DNA of 63,786 nucleotides, taken from contig UBQW01000020.1 of assembly GCA_900467745.1 (NCBI GenBank), forward strand, positions 1 through 63,786, in the 5' to 3' direction. The stretch comes from Hyphomicrobiales bacterium (GTDB lineage Bacteria; Pseudomonadota; Alphaproteobacteria; Rhizobiales; Rhizobiaceae). Position numbers and translations under genes: made by a program. Of this stretch, positions 38,515 through 47,931 are shown one piece after another. Each line of letters begins with the position of its first letter. Position 1 is the stretch's first letter. The notes under the pieces are model-generated. The model was given only the letters and a program-made list of their open reading frames with translations, searched no databases and was not told where the DNA came from.

Positions 38515-38679
38515 TCATTGGTTGCATCGTCTGTGGAGGTAGTTTCGGTTGGCGTAGTCCATTAGCAGTCTACTAGCGCGATCAGCAGATACCATCGCCG
38601 CCACTTCTTCTGCCTGAAGCATCGTCCCGCCATGCATCGTTCTCGACAACGCAGGTTGCACCGAAATATCAAGTGTCAT
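38515..38679 (-). pseudogene. possible start of an IS21-like transposase gene
   Basis: A 54-codon frame (MTLDISVQPALSRTMHGG, then MLQAEEVAAMV) lies about 80 bp inside the repeated IS-end-like sequence at 38761-38850, in the direction expected for the first transposase gene of an IS21-type element. The MLxAEEV opening is compatible with IstA proteins, but the similarity stops after about ten residues, so this would be a truncated remnant. Low confidence. Confidence 0.25.
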
Positions 38680-38760
38680 CCATCTTTCCTCTCATTCGAG
38701 AGGGGGCAGATCGTGATGGCGCCAGGGGGTTAGTTTCTCATGTCGCCCGACAGTCTGCGG

Positions 38761-38850
38761 GTTTCAGTAAGTCGCGGATAGGAATTTCAGTAAGTCGCGG
38801 ACACCGATTCCACTAAGTAGGGGACAGTGATTTCACAAAGTCGCGGACAG
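38761..38850. repeat. four tandem 22-23-bp repeats, probable IS21-type terminus
   Basis: Four imperfect copies follow each other: GTTTCAGTAAGTCGCGGATA (38761), AATTTCAGTAAGTCGCGGAC (38783), GATTCCACTAAGTAGGGGAC (about 38805) and GATTTCACAAAGTCGCGGAC (about 38828). Read on the minus strand the block begins TGTCCGCGACTTTGTGAAAT. Multiple terminal repeats starting with TG are typical of IS21-family ends, where they bind the transposase. The opposite end was not found in the window. Confidence 0.5.
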
Positions 38851-39489
38851 TTCTCGCGGCGGATTTAGATCGGTTTTCGTGAGCGCCGATCTGACACTTT
38901 GCCCTCGTTTGAGCGAAGACATGATGCCCTGACGGAAGCAAGCGAGACATATTGACGTGAAGGATATCCGATAGACCCCGCGACTGACGTTCAAGCAGGA
39001 GTCGTCGATACGTGCCGTTTCTGAGCGGCTGAAGACAAGCAAGGCTCGAAGCCGGGTGTGCCCCTCGACCCGAACGGCAGACACCTGGGATGGCCGGGTC
39101 CTCAGGGCAGCAGCTAGTTCTCCAATGGTCACCTGCGGAGGAAAAAAGAGTAGGCGTTGTCACGCGACATGAAAAAAACGAGCTTGTGGCGACAGACAGA
39201 ACCGCACCCGTCGCTAAGGCGAGCGCCTTGAGATTACAAATCATAACACATTCTACACCAGCACCGCGCGGAGCGAAGCAGTGCCAGACGGCCGATGTGA
39301 TGCCCCCACACCGGTCCAGTCGTTTAAAGGTGTCGCGTGCACTTCTTGCAAAGACCCAAGGGCTAGCCACGGAACGACAAGCAATCATGCGAAGGGACCG
39401 TCAGGACGAGGCATTGGTCCGGCCGGGGCATCGCTCAATGCAGCGACATTCCCCCGGCAGCATGGAGTTTGAAACTGGCCAAAATCGGC

Positions 39490-39592
39490 GTGGGCCGCGG
39501 CCCACAGAACTAACCGACTGTTATTGCTACGAATTCCCGAAACATGAAATATTGCTCAAAATCTAACCCGTCTCCGTGGGCCGCGGCCCACG
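39490..39592. repeat. paired perfect palindromes GTGGGCCGCGGCCCAC
   Basis: GTGGGCCGCGGCCCAC occurs at 39490-39505 and again at 39576-39591; the second copy extends to an 18-bp perfect palindrome (39575-39592). The repeat distance is 86 bp. The 69 bases between the two copies are distinctly AT-rich. It does not match the RepB parS consensus (GTT-N4-GC-N4-AAC), tra boxes or dif sites. A protein-binding pair or a recombination site are possibilities. Confidence 0.6.
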
Positions 39593-40208
39593 ATCTCAAC
39601 CCATTGAAATCACGTCATTATCAGAAACCGATCGCAGACCCGGCCGCGCCACGGCCAATGCTTTAGTCGCCCCAGTTGTCGTTATGTCTACGGAAGAAGG
39701 CGCCAAACCGAACGGGAACCTCCACTCACCTCGTAGTATCCGTAAAACCACCAACCGTGTGAAGATCCGCGGAAGCCGAACCTGCGCATCGAAGTTAGCC
39801 CGTCTGCGTTCTAGTCAAATGCGCGCTCCAATAAGCGACCGGCAAGGGGGAGGGGACGCAGAGCTGGCTTTAGAGCAAACCGCGACCAGCGTCGTTGAAT
39901 ATGAAATCGATGACGTCGCTAAGTCCAGCGCACAGTTGGACACCTTCCTCCGCCAGCCATCTCCGAGACCATTCGTCGCTGCGACACGTCGCGCGCGACC
40001 TGCGCGCATATGCATCGCGTGGAAGGCCGTATCTTGTAAGAAGAGCGTTTCGCGACGGGGGACGGGATAACTGACGTTTGACTGAGGTCACTCGATCTCT
40101 CAGCGATCAATTCATACCGAGACGATCGGATGAACTTTGACGTCGTCATCAAAAACCCGGGAATGACGTTTTTATTGGTCCATCGGCGGAAGCTCACGGG
40201 AGATAATC

Positions 40209-40688
40209 ATGGAAGCGGGGCGGACGAAAAGCACAATCATCTGGGCAGCGGCAGGACTTATTGGACTAGGGCACGCCTCGGCCTCGGCGAACTGCGTGTC
40301 GATTATCCAAAACGAGAGCTGGCCAGCTATTGCACGCGCGATCTCCGATGTCCGACTCTGCGAACAACTGCCGGTCGGACCTAACAAGACAAGGAGTTTC
40401 GAGGTGGCGTCCGCTGAAGTCTGTTCACAGTCGGGCGGGCTGACAACCGTGCGGGCGCAGGCCTATCTCACATGTGAGGCTGACGGCAGTTCGTTGTTCC
40501 AAGTCGATGCCGTGGAGGGAAGAGTAAACGTTGACGTTACGTTGGAGCCGTCAACTTGCAAGATCACCGACGCTCACCTCAATATCGATGATGGTCTTGG
40601 AGGCCTCCTGTCTGGTTTAACCGATACCGAAGACCTCGCGCGTAGCTGGGCACAATCACAGGCCACGCGGTTATGCCGGTTGCAGTAA
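40209..40688 (+). CDS. secreted hypothetical protein
   Basis: A 159-residue protein with a probable signal peptide (TKSTIIWAAAGLIGLGHASA, cleavage near residue 27). The mature part has five cysteines (CVSIIQ, RLCEQL, AEVCSQ, LTCEAD, STCKIT) plus one near the C-terminus (RLCRLQ), consistent with disulphides in the periplasm. No family is recognised. It stands alone. The start ATG has only a weak GGGAG upstream. Confidence 0.55.
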   Translation: MEAGRTKSTIIWAAAGLIGLGHASASANCVSIIQNESWPAIARAISDVRLCEQLPVGPNKTRSFEVASAEVCSQSGGLTTVRAQAYLTCEADGSSLFQVDAVEGRVNVDVTLEPSTCKITDAHLNIDDGLGGLLSGLTDTEDLARSWAQSQATRLCRLQ

Positions 40689-42281
40689 AAGGAGGAATAG
40701 GGGAGGGGACTCCTGACCTTCCAGCCCGTTCAAACGCGATCTCAGCAAAACAGACGGTCTCTGAACTCCGTGTCGGCAACGTGAGGAGCTTGTTCGTCTT
40801 CAAGACAGGGAGGAAAAAACACGGGGTCGGCCCTCGGTGTCGAACGAAATTTTGGAATTGGCAGAGGGGGGAGTAGTAGATTGAACCGGAAGCGACACAT
40901 ACTGTCGGCCCTCGTATCGTGGCCCCGCCACGCTGCGGCCCGATAACATTCCCCAAGAGGGGAACGAGCATTCGCGTTCCATGCGCGTAAGCATCTCACT
41001 CCGGTCGACTCTCCCAGAACTTGCTAAGCCGCCTCCTACATATCCAGACCGCCCAAATAGCGATGAACGTCATGCCCGAGGTAAACTCGATGTATCGATC
41101 CCAAACGAGTTGCGGAAGAAGGAAACACCGCGCGGCACTTTTCCATAGAAGCGCAGCTGCTACTTGGGCCGCTTGAAGCAAGGCAAAATAGCTCCCAGAG
41201 TCTTGGAAACATTGAGGCGAAGCCCGGTCTTACGGTTCCCCATCCTGCACCGTCGTATCATCTCGGTGGAATGTCGCCGTCATGTCACGTCACAACACAC
41301 GAATCCTTTCCGCACTGCGGTCGGAGACCGCGACGGAAGCAGCGCGTCGACGCGCGCGCTCTTCTCACTGGTATCGGGGCCACAAGTCGAGCGAAGGTAC
41401 TTGCGAAACGTCGGGCTCACCACGGGGGGCAGTTTCTCGCTTCGTCTGAAAGACATCGATCGCTAGGATCACCGCTGATGCCCCAGCCCAGAAATATGGT
41501 CCCTCCCGTCTCGAAGAATGACGGATATCGCGAATGTCTGCTCGAGATTGAATGCGATTGAGCGCAAGACGCAGTTCTCCCTGAACGAGGTCGTAAAGCA
41601 AAGCGTAACCGATGCGCGACAGGCGCGTTCCGGTCGACCGTCACCTCCCAGCGTGGACAAGGACCAAACGCGACACCCCAAACGATCGCTTGCAGATCGT
41701 TAGGTCGTTTTGCGGCAACGTCAGGCAAAGCTTCCCCGGAGCCCGTGCCGTCGAAAACATTGATCAGACCATTGCAACGCTCGTGCCAGCACCATTCGCC
41801 GGCTTAGTCAAGCAAATGGCCGCGAGGACGGCGATGGCATCCAGAACGCCCAGGACTGCGGGCCGGCGCTTACCATCCTCTTCTCCGAAATCCAGAATTA
41901 TCTGAATGTTTCATACGCTTGGTGAATGATAAATCAGATGGATGGAACTCTGAATTTGAAGAACCCTGCATGGCAGGAGGGCGCAGGTTTTGGCGATCAT
42001 GTGACATGACGACCCCGCCCGGACGACCTCGGGCCAGACCGATGAAACTCCCACGCTTGTATCCCCGATCGGACAGCGACCCCCAAAAAAGTCTGACGCG
42101 AGCCACCAGGCTCTTCCAAGGACGTATCTCGAACATTCTGCGGCAGGCGGAGCGCTCACACGTGCAGCGCAGTACCGTATTTTGCATCCAACTCGAACGT
42201 GAACCAGATAAATCCCAGGGCCCACAGGAATATCCCCCGCGACCATGTGTCTTGCTGCTCGTAAGGCCTCTTCGCTCGAAC
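40689..42281. other. 1.6-kb gap downstream of repC, no gene supported
   Basis: Several short open frames exist on both strands. One minus-strand frame near 41000-41180 encodes a hydrophobic segment (FTSGMTFIAIWAVWICRRRL), but starts only at TTG and has no ribosome-binding site. A small inverted repeat CGTGGC-CCC-GCCACG lies near 40918-40932. I saw no parS-type GTT-N4-GC-N4-AAC site by eye. Confidence 0.4.
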
Positions 42282-43505
42282 TCAAACCCTCCGCTCGGGA
42301 TCGGCATTTGCCCTCAATAGAGCCATGAGCATTGGACCAAGAGAAAATGCACCTCTTTGTGCCCGGCCGGTCAGATCTCTCAGGTATCCACCCGGCGAAT
42401 TGATCATGTTGGCTCGCTCGAGCATGCAGGCGACTGACACCGCTGCGTTCTCTTGCCCCATGACATCACAAGCTTGTTGATATGCCGAGGGCGTGATCCC
42501 CAACATCGATCGGACGACCACGCCGGCTGACATGAAGTCACGCCACGATGCGATGCTCCCGCCGGGCCCGTAGCCGACAATCTGCGGGCATGCTCTCAAC
42601 ACAGTACCCAGCGCGAAAACCTTGAGAGGTTCTCGTGATTGTTTCTTCGCCCGAGTATTTTCCACTGATTTCGCTTCCAGCTCCTTTTCAGAGCTTTGTT
42701 CAAATTCATTAGGAGATTCGGGATTCGAATTATGTATGTGCCGCTCAATATGAGCATCATTGGTGCCCGAAAAAACCGATTTATCGTGCTTTTCCAATCG
42801 ATTGAGGATCTCTGTCCGCAAAACGAGCATTCCATCCAAAGCGCGGGTGACATCATCTAGTGATGCTACGCGCGGCAGGCGTCCAATGATGGCCGCATAG
42901 GCTGTTTCCATGGCATGCCAATCACTGCCTTCGACATCTTCTTCGACGGCAGCCGAGATCAACTTCCGCACATCACGTCTGCAGATGGTAAGATCTTCCT
43001 TAGACTTACGCAAGGCGGCGCGCGCGGTGATCACTTCCTGGGCCATCCCGGCGAGCTCTTCTGCTCGTGCGAGGAGCGGAGACAGGTCGAAACCGAACGC
43101 GCGTTCAACGTCGCCGGCACCGTCCTTGCGGGCGTAACGTTTGCCGTTGGCACTGTCCTTGCGCACGATCAAACCCGCCTCGACCAGGAGGGCGAGGTGA
43201 CGTCGCAACGTAGAACAAGGCATGCCGTTGGCTCTGAGGGAGAGCTGGAGGTTGGAAGGATAGACAACCAACTGGCCATCCTGGCGCAGTTCATTTTCAG
43301 GATAAAAACTCAGCAGAGCATCGAGCACTGCAAGGCTGTTCGATTGAAGACCCAGCTGCTCCATGGCAGCAGAGGCGTCCCGTTTAACCTTCCACTTGTC
43401 ACAGGTCTTCCCCGCCTTCAGCTCGGCAACCGATTGTTGCCGCCTGATCAAGGCAAGCGTCATCGGCCGCCGCCCAAACGGCGTCGCCACACTTTCCGTA
43501 TGCAT
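42282..43505 (-). CDS. repC: RepC replication initiator
   Basis: The 407-residue initiator of the repABC replicon, of typical length. The N-terminal domain is characteristic (SLAVLDALLSFYPENELRQD, then LRANGMPCSTLRRHLALLVE with the winged helix, GLIVRKDSANGKRYARKDG). The C-terminal domain includes GPGGSIASWRDFMSAGVVVR and SPGGYLRDLTGRAQRGAFSL. In this family the origin lies inside repC itself. Expression is limited by the antisense ctRNA encoded between repB and repC on the opposite strand. Confidence 0.95.
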   Translation of the reverse strand: MHTESVATPFGRRPMTLALIRRQQSVAELKAGKTCDKWKVKRDASAAMEQLGLQSNSLAVLDALLSFYPENELRQDGQLVVYPSNLQLSLRANGMPCSTLRRHLALLVEAGLIVRKDSANGKRYARKDGAGDVERAFGFDLSPLLARAEELAGMAQEVITARAALRKSKEDLTICRRDVRKLISAAVEEDVEGSDWHAMETAYAAIIGRLPRVASLDDVTRALDGMLVLRTEILNRLEKHDKSVFSGTNDAHIERHIHNSNPESPNEFEQSSEKELEAKSVENTRAKKQSREPLKVFALGTVLRACPQIVGYGPGGSIASWRDFMSAGVVVRSMLGITPSAYQQACDVMGQENAAVSVACMLERANMINSPGGYLRDLTGRAQRGAFSLGPMLMALLRANADPERRV

Positions 43506-43564
43506 CGTCCTTTACCTTTCTTCAGGCAAAAGCAATTCGCTCATCAAAACGATGCCAAAGACTC

Positions 43565-43593
43565 TTGACGATGAATCCCGGAAATGCGATTCT
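43565..43593 (+). promoter_or_regulatory. promoter of the antisense ctRNA
   Basis: TTGACG (43565-43570), a 17-base spacer and GATTCT (43588-43593) form a sigma-70-type promoter pointing against repABC. The start would be near 43599, which fits a short RNA ending at the terminator at 43617-43654. Position in the repB-repC gap matches the ctRNA promoters of known repABC plasmids. Confidence 0.65.
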
Positions 43594-43598
43594 ACTGG

Positions 43599-43654
43599 TG
43601 CTTAGACAGATAGGGGCTTCCAGGACGGCGACGTTTTGGGGGCTCTTTTCTTTT
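43599..43654 (+). ncRNA. counter-transcribed RNA (ctRNA/incA) of the repABC replicon
   Basis: A transcript of about 55 nt is predicted from the promoter at 43565-43593 to the T-tract at 43644-43654. repABC plasmids carry such an antisense RNA of about 50-60 nt in the repB-repC gap; it binds the repC leader and causes its premature termination or masking, setting copy number and incompatibility. The RNA consists of a short single-stranded 5' part (near GCTTAGACAGATAGG) followed by the terminator hairpin. Position, strand, length and structure all agree. Confidence 0.8.
43617..43654 (+). terminator. intrinsic terminator of the ctRNA
   Basis: CTTCCAGGACG (43617-43627) pairs with CGTTTTGGGGG (43632-43642) around a GCGA loop: 11 pairs, several of them G-U, followed by CTCTTTTCTTTT. 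Because the wobble pairs become A-C mismatches on the other strand, the hairpin forms only in the plus-strand RNA. That directly supports a plus-strand transcript and not a repABC terminator. Confidence 0.8.
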
Positions 43655-43659
43655 GCGGG

Positions 43660-44652
43660 TTACGCTTCCTTTTTTGGCTGCTGTTTTGTGCGGTATTCTG
43701 CGTAGATCGAGGGCAACTGCTCCAATACGAAGGCGGCGAAGTCTGGCATTGCCTTCCTGTCGATCGTCAGCTCAACCTTGGTCTTGTTCTGTTTGACTTG
43801 GGCAAGACGTTGCCCGTCAGGCCCTGAAAGAACATCTGGAGCACCGCGTGTGATTCGACGCGGCTTCAGATGGGCAATCATGCTTTTGAAACGATCCTGC
43901 GACGGCAGGCTCTTGAGGGTCTGCGCATAGCGCGTGGCATCTTCCGGTGAAGACGCTTTCTCAAGGAGCTCGGTCAATTCGATCCAGCTGCGACGCCCAA
44001 CGCCGGGTGCGCGGCCAATCGCATCGATCAGATCCGCAGGGAGCGCATCGACGATGTTGAACATCCGCGTCAGATCGCTCTTATCGACAGACATCGCCGC
44101 CGTGATCACGTCGCGGGCAAACCGTTCCTTAAGACGCGCTGCAAAGCGGGCTTTCTCGATGAACGTCAGGTCCTCACGCTCGTTGTTTTCCTGGCCCTGA
44201 GCAATGACCAGCTGTTCGTCGCTCAGTTCTCGAACGATTGCCTTGACCTGAAAGCCGAGCTCAATGAGCGCCCGCAGGCGTCGATGGCCGAAGGCGACCT
44301 GATAACGGCCCGATTGTTCAGGATGAGGGCGAACGAGGATCGGAACCTGTTGGCCTTGCTCTCGTATGGATGCGACGAGACCATCGAGGTCTCCTTCCAT
44401 TCGATCCTGCACGAAGGAAGGTTCAATGGTGGCGGCATCGAGCTCGATGACAACCTGGCCTTCAGCCAGCTTCCGCTCGATTTCGTTGGCACGGCGACTG
44501 CGATCGTTGAGGTCGCCGAGCGACTTGCTGATCGCGGCCAGTGGCTTTGATCTCGGCGCGTCGAGGTGTGGTCGCGACGGCGGCGGCGGAGCAGCTTGCT
44601 GCCCGTCCTTGGCTTCGCTGTGAAGCATCGGGAGGAGGTTTTTCCGGCTCAT
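43660..44652 (-). CDS. repB: RepB plasmid-partition protein (ParB family)
   Basis: A 330-residue ParB/RepB protein. The ParB-type nuclease/CTP-binding fold is visible in EQGQQVPILVRPHPEQSGRY followed by GHRRLRALIELGFQVKAIVR, then the HTH region (AMSVDKSDLTRMFNIVDALP). It binds centromere-like parS sites and works with RepA to segregate the plasmid. The start overlaps the repA stop by 4 bp (ATGA), so synthesis is coupled to RepA. Confidence 0.95.
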   Translation of the reverse strand: MSRKNLLPMLHSEAKDGQQAAPPPPSRPHLDAPRSKPLAAISKSLGDLNDRSRRANEIERKLAEGQVVIELDAATIEPSFVQDRMEGDLDGLVASIREQGQQVPILVRPHPEQSGRYQVAFGHRRLRALIELGFQVKAIVRELSDEQLVIAQGQENNEREDLTFIEKARFAARLKERFARDVITAAMSVDKSDLTRMFNIVDALPADLIDAIGRAPGVGRRSWIELTELLEKASSPEDATRYAQTLKSLPSQDRFKSMIAHLKPRRITRGAPDVLSGPDGQRLAQVKQNKTKVELTIDRKAMPDFAAFVLEQLPSIYAEYRTKQQPKKEA

Positions 44653-45896
44653 GATCTACCCCATGTCGCTTTGATCAAGGATTCGATCTCGGCGTTGACG
44701 TTGTTCATTGATTCCAGTGCCCGGTCGTAGGTGGATCGGGTGAACTGGGCGCGTTCCACCTCGAATAGTGTCTGGTTGGTGATGCCTGCGTCGGATACGG
44801 CCGTGCTCTTCAGCATCGGATTGACCAACACGTTTTCGCCGAACATCGAGCGAAGGAAGGCAACCATCTGGTTCTGCGGACCGTCCGTCGGCTCAAACCT
44901 GGTAATGAGGTAACGCATCCAGTTGTTGCGGTCCTCGGCGCCAGCTTCGGCGATTTCATCCAAGAGGGCGCTTGTCATGGCGAGGAATTGGTTCATGGAC
45001 ATGACGTCAAGCATCTGCGGATGGATGGTGATCAGTACCGACGTTGCGGCCGTCAGTGCCGACAGCGTAAGGAAGCCCAACTGTGGAGGGCAGTCGATCA
45101 CAACGACGTCGTAGGCGTCCTCGACATCCTTGATTGCAGCCTGTAGCCGGGCAAAAAACAGGATATCGTCGGGTTTGCGTTGCAGCAAAGCCTTCGGAGT
45201 GTCGTGTTCGAACTCCATGAGTTCCAGATTGCCTGGGATGACATGAAGATCAGGAATATAGGTTCCGCGAATGATTTCCTGGATAGGACGGCGTTCCTCG
45301 TCGTAGCGGATTGCGCCATAGACAGTTTCGTTTTCGCCCACGTCGAGCTCAGGCTGATTACCGAACAGGGCTGACAAACTGGCCTGCGGGTCGAGATCGA
45401 TCGCAAGGACGCGATAGCCGCGCAGTGCCAGATACTGAGCCAGGTGAGCTGCGGTCGTCGTCTTTCCCGAGCCGCCCTTGAAATTCATCACCGAGATGAC
45501 CTGCAGCTCCTCACCTTCGCGACGATGCGGCAGGTAACGGCCGTTCGAACGGGCCGGCTTGTCGAGATGGGCGCGCATGGCGGCGATATCTTGCACCGAA
45601 TACATGCGCCTGCCACCGGCGAGCGCCGGACTGAAGTCGCGCTCCGAGCCGTCGGACGCTTTCTTTTCCAATTCGACCGCACTTGTGCGAAGATAACCTT
45701 CGGCCACTCCGAGCAACTTTGCGGCTTCCGAGGGAGAAAACGACCGAATGGTCTTGCGCGCATGCGGCGTGAAGATATTCGATTGGTGCTCTTGAAGCTT
45801 GGCCGAAAGAGACGCCGAATGACTCGCGATCTTCGATCGGAGTGGTGAAGAGCGGCTGTCGCCATTGTTTGTGGTCTTGGTCATCATTTCGTCCAT
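44649..45896 (-). CDS. repA: RepA plasmid-partition ATPase (ParA family)
   Basis: A ParA-type Walker ATPase, 415 residues if started at 45896 (the frame is open to 46007; ATGs at 45887 and 45884 are alternatives, none with a strong ribosome-binding site). N-terminal HTH region: PSEAAKLLGVAEGYLRTSAV. Deviant Walker A: FKGGSGKTTTAAHLAQYLAL, then LAIDLDPQASLSALFG and VIDCPPQLGFLTLSALTAA. RepA partitions the plasmid and with RepB represses the operon. It is divergent from trbB, the same layout as Ti plasmids. Confidence 0.93.
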   Translation of the reverse strand: MDEMMTKTTNNGDSRSSPLRSKIASHSASLSAKLQEHQSNIFTPHARKTIRSFSPSEAAKLLGVAEGYLRTSAVELEKKASDGSERDFSPALAGGRRMYSVQDIAAMRAHLDKPARSNGRYLPHRREGEELQVISVMNFKGGSGKTTTAAHLAQYLALRGYRVLAIDLDPQASLSALFGNQPELDVGENETVYGAIRYDEERRPIQEIIRGTYIPDLHVIPGNLELMEFEHDTPKALLQRKPDDILFFARLQAAIKDVEDAYDVVVIDCPPQLGFLTLSALTAATSVLITIHPQMLDVMSMNQFLAMTSALLDEIAEAGAEDRNNWMRYLITRFEPTDGPQNQMVAFLRSMFGENVLVNPMLKSTAVSDAGITNQTLFEVERAQFTRSTYDRALESMNNVNAEIESLIKATWGRS

Positions 45897-46589
45897 CAGG
45901 GCACGTATGCGGAAAACGCCCGAAAAACGTGAAAAATACGCATCTGAGGAGTGCATCGATTCTCTGACCCTTGCAAGCCTTTTAAAGTTAACGAAATCTT
46001 GCTCCACCCATGGATTGCACAGCTTTCCATAGCGCGTACAAACATTTCCTCGAAAATTCAGTCCTTTATCGCGATCTCGGCGCCGTCCGTGCCCTCATTG
46101 CAAAGTCACCATCGAGAGACCGAAACAACTCCATTCTGCAAGCCGGCTATGCAGTGACAGGCCCGTCGAACACCTGTTTCGTGCGAATCGTCTGCTCGGC
46201 GCGCCTCGCATCCAAGCCCGACAGCTTGATTTTGTGTCTGATGGCAATGTCCCGACGTGCTTAATTCCGCGCAAGTCGCTGTGGGATCGACGACTCGCCC
46301 GCCCAACTGATGCTCATCAATTTCCTCACGATGCGGTCTTCCGCCTTGCGGATCGGGGATCTTCTGTCTGCTTCAGATGGAACAGGCCACGCTATATTCT
46401 CCGGCCGGATGGCAGAGACCACATGCCATTTACATGACACCCAAGGCTCGCCGCTGCCTACCCACAGATCTGCGAGTAGACGCTCGCAGCGTTGGCGAGC
46501 TACCAACCAGTCACCGCCAATTCAGAGCAACCTCATTGCGGGTGGATGGTGGACAGCCCGCAACCAGAAACCTGCGACGGGATACCTCT
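45897..46589. other. divergent control region between repA and trbB
   Basis: No gene is supported. In Ti-type plasmids the traI gene begins the trb operon at this position; no acyl-homoserine-lactone synthase motif can be read in any frame here, so traI is absent. The region holds a tra-box-like palindrome (46458-46479) and a GTTGG/CCAAC pair at about 46491-46507. It must contain the repABC promoter (toward lower coordinates) and the trb promoter. Confidence 0.6.
46458..46479. promoter_or_regulatory. tra-box-like palindrome (TraR site) upstream of trbB
   Basis: CTACCCACAGATCTGCGAGTAG is a 22-bp imperfect palindrome: 9 of 11 half-site positions match. Its centre CAGATCTG is the core of TraR-binding tra boxes (consensus ACGTGCAGATCTGCACAT; 12 of 18 match). 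It lies 110 bp before the trbB start codon, where Ti plasmids have the tra box that drives both trb and repABC. No traR or traI is in the window, so the regulator would have to be encoded elsewhere. Confidence 0.55.
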
Positions 46590-47561
46590 ATGACCGACAG
46601 CAGCCGTCATTCAACGTTACGCCTGATCAGCAAGCTCGAACATGCCCTCGGCCCGGACCTCTGTCGTGTGATCGACGAGCCCGATGTCATCGAAGTCATG
46701 CTGAACCCCGACGGCAGGCTCTTCATCGAGCGTCTGGGTGGGTCGATCAATACGCTCGGCAACATGGCGGCTTCGGCGGCTGAAACGGTAATTGGCTGTG
46801 TAGCGCACGTCCTTGGCGTGGAAGTCGACACGAGCAGGCCGATTATTTCCGGAGAACTGCCGATTGGGGGCCATCGTTTCGAAGGATTGCTGCCTCCCGT
46901 CGTTACGGCACCGATTTTCTCGATCCGAAGACGAGCATCGCGGCTGGTTCCCCTCGACGAGTATGTTCGATCGCGCAACATCACCGTGTGGCAAGCGGAG
47001 GTTATCCGTGCTGCGGTCGCGAAGCGAGCGAACATCGTCATTGCAGGCGGTACCGGATCGGGAAAGACGACGCTGGCGAACGCCATTCTTGCGGAGATGG
47101 TCGCCTGCTCACCCGAAGATCGCCTGATCATTCTCGAAGACACCGCCGAGATCCGCTGCGAGGCCGACAACGCCGTCAGCCTGCATACAAGTGAGCTGGT
47201 CGACATGTCGCGGCTCCTCAAGACCACGATGCGGCTTCGTCCCGACCGCATCATCGTTGGCGAAGTGCGCGATGGTGCAGCGCTGACCCTCCTGAAAGCC
47301 TGGAACACCGGACATCCAGGCGGCATCGCGACGGTCCACGCAAACTCGGCCCGCATGGCGCTGCAACGCCTTGAGCAACTGACCGCGGAAGCAAGCCTGC
47401 AACCGATGCAAGCGGTCATCGGTGAGGCAGTTGATCTCATCATCGCCATCCAGAGAACGCCAAAGGGACGTCGCGTCAACGAAATTCTAAGCGTCGCCGG
47501 TTTCAGCGACGGCCATTATCACATCGAGGCTCTCGATAAGGAGACCCGTCATGCGGCTTAG
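46590..47561 (+). CDS. trbB: TrbB, VirB11-type conjugation ATPase
   Basis: A 323-residue hexameric ATPase of the mating-pair apparatus. Walker [10 protein letters not shown]; Asp box [12 protein letters not shown]; Walker B-like [20 protein letters not shown]; His box [17 protein letters not shown]. It powers assembly of the T-pilus and transfer channel at the inner membrane. The start at 46590 follows ACGGGATACCTCT; the frame is open upstream, but this is the usual TrbB start. First gene of the trb operon here. Confidence 0.93.
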   Translation: MTDSSRHSTLRLISKLEHALGPDLCRVIDEPDVIEVMLNPDGRLFIERLGGSINTLGNMAASAAETVIGCVAHVLGVEVDTSRPIISGELPIGGHRFEGLLPPVVTAPIFSIRRRASRLVPLDEYVRSRNITVWQAEVIRAAVAKRANIVIAGGTGSGKTTLANAILAEMVACSPEDRLIILEDTAEIRCEADNAVSLHTSELVDMSRLLKTTMRLRPDRIIVGEVRDGAALTLLKAWNTGHPGGIATVHANSARMALQRLEQLTAEASLQPMQAVIGEAVDLIIAIQRTPKGRRVNEILSVAGFSDGHYHIEALDKETRHAA

Positions 47562-47931
47562 ATCAACGCTATGTATCCTCGCGGCAGCTCTGTTTGTCGC
47601 CCCACCCGTTTTCGCAAGCTCGGGCGGATCGCTTCCCTGGGAGGGGCCGCTGGAGAAGATCCAGCAGTCCATTACGGGACCGGTAGCCGGCTATATAGCG
47701 CTTGCCGCCGTGGCGATCGCCGGCGGCATGCTGATCTTCGGCGGCGAACTCAACGATTTCGCACGTCGGTTGGTTTATGTGGTGCTGGTCGCAGGGATCC
47801 TGCTTGGCGCGACGACGATCGTCGGCCTCTTCGGCTCGACCGGCGCTTCAATCGGCGGTTCGTTTGTCGTCAAGCAAACCGCTGTCACGAACTCCAATCT
47901 GGTCGGGCGAGGGGAGGGGCGTCATGGCTGA
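47551..47931 (+). CDS. trbC: TrbC, conjugal pilin (VirB2-like)
   Basis: A 126-residue prepilin with a signal peptide ([20 protein letters not shown]), then the pilin core with two hydrophobic segments ([20 protein letters not shown] and [20 protein letters not shown]). TrbC is cyclised or processed to form the conjugative pilus in the RP4/Ti trb systems. It overlaps the trbB end by 11 bp and has an AAGGAG site inside trbB. Confidence 0.92.
   Translation: MRLRSTLCILAAALFVAPPVFASSGGSLPWEGPLEKIQQSITGPVAGYIALAAVAIAGGMLIFGGELNDFARRLVYVVLVAGILLGATTIVGLFGSTGASIGGSFVVKQTAVTNSNLVGRGEGRHG

Larger units (their letters stand above)
37755..40208. other. 2.5-kb gene-poor region
   Basis: No convincing gene. 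Open frames on both strands are Arg/Ser-rich and mutually overlapping. Notable content: tandem IS-end-like repeats at 38761-38850, a 54-codon minus-strand frame at 38515-38679 (LQAEEVAAM motif), and two perfect GC palindromes at 39490-39505 and 39575-39592. The region looks like a graveyard of mobile-element ends between the recombinase and the plasmid backbone. Confidence 0.5.

Noticed and set aside
38813..39388. 191-codon minus-strand frame
   Set aside because: It runs through the IS-end repeats, has atypical composition and no recognisable domain.
41911..42307. Two overlapping minus-strand frames downstream of repC
   Set aside because: Arg/Ser/Cys-rich composition, no start signals, and they overlap each other in different frames.
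46010..46437. Possible traI remnant upstream of trbB
   Set aside because: Frames were read for the LuxI-type conserved residues and none were found; only short unrelated frames are present.
46491..46507. GTTGGCGAGCTACCAAC as a parS site for RepB
   Set aside because: It is 17 bp long with an odd centre and does not fit GTT-N4-GC-N4-AAC.
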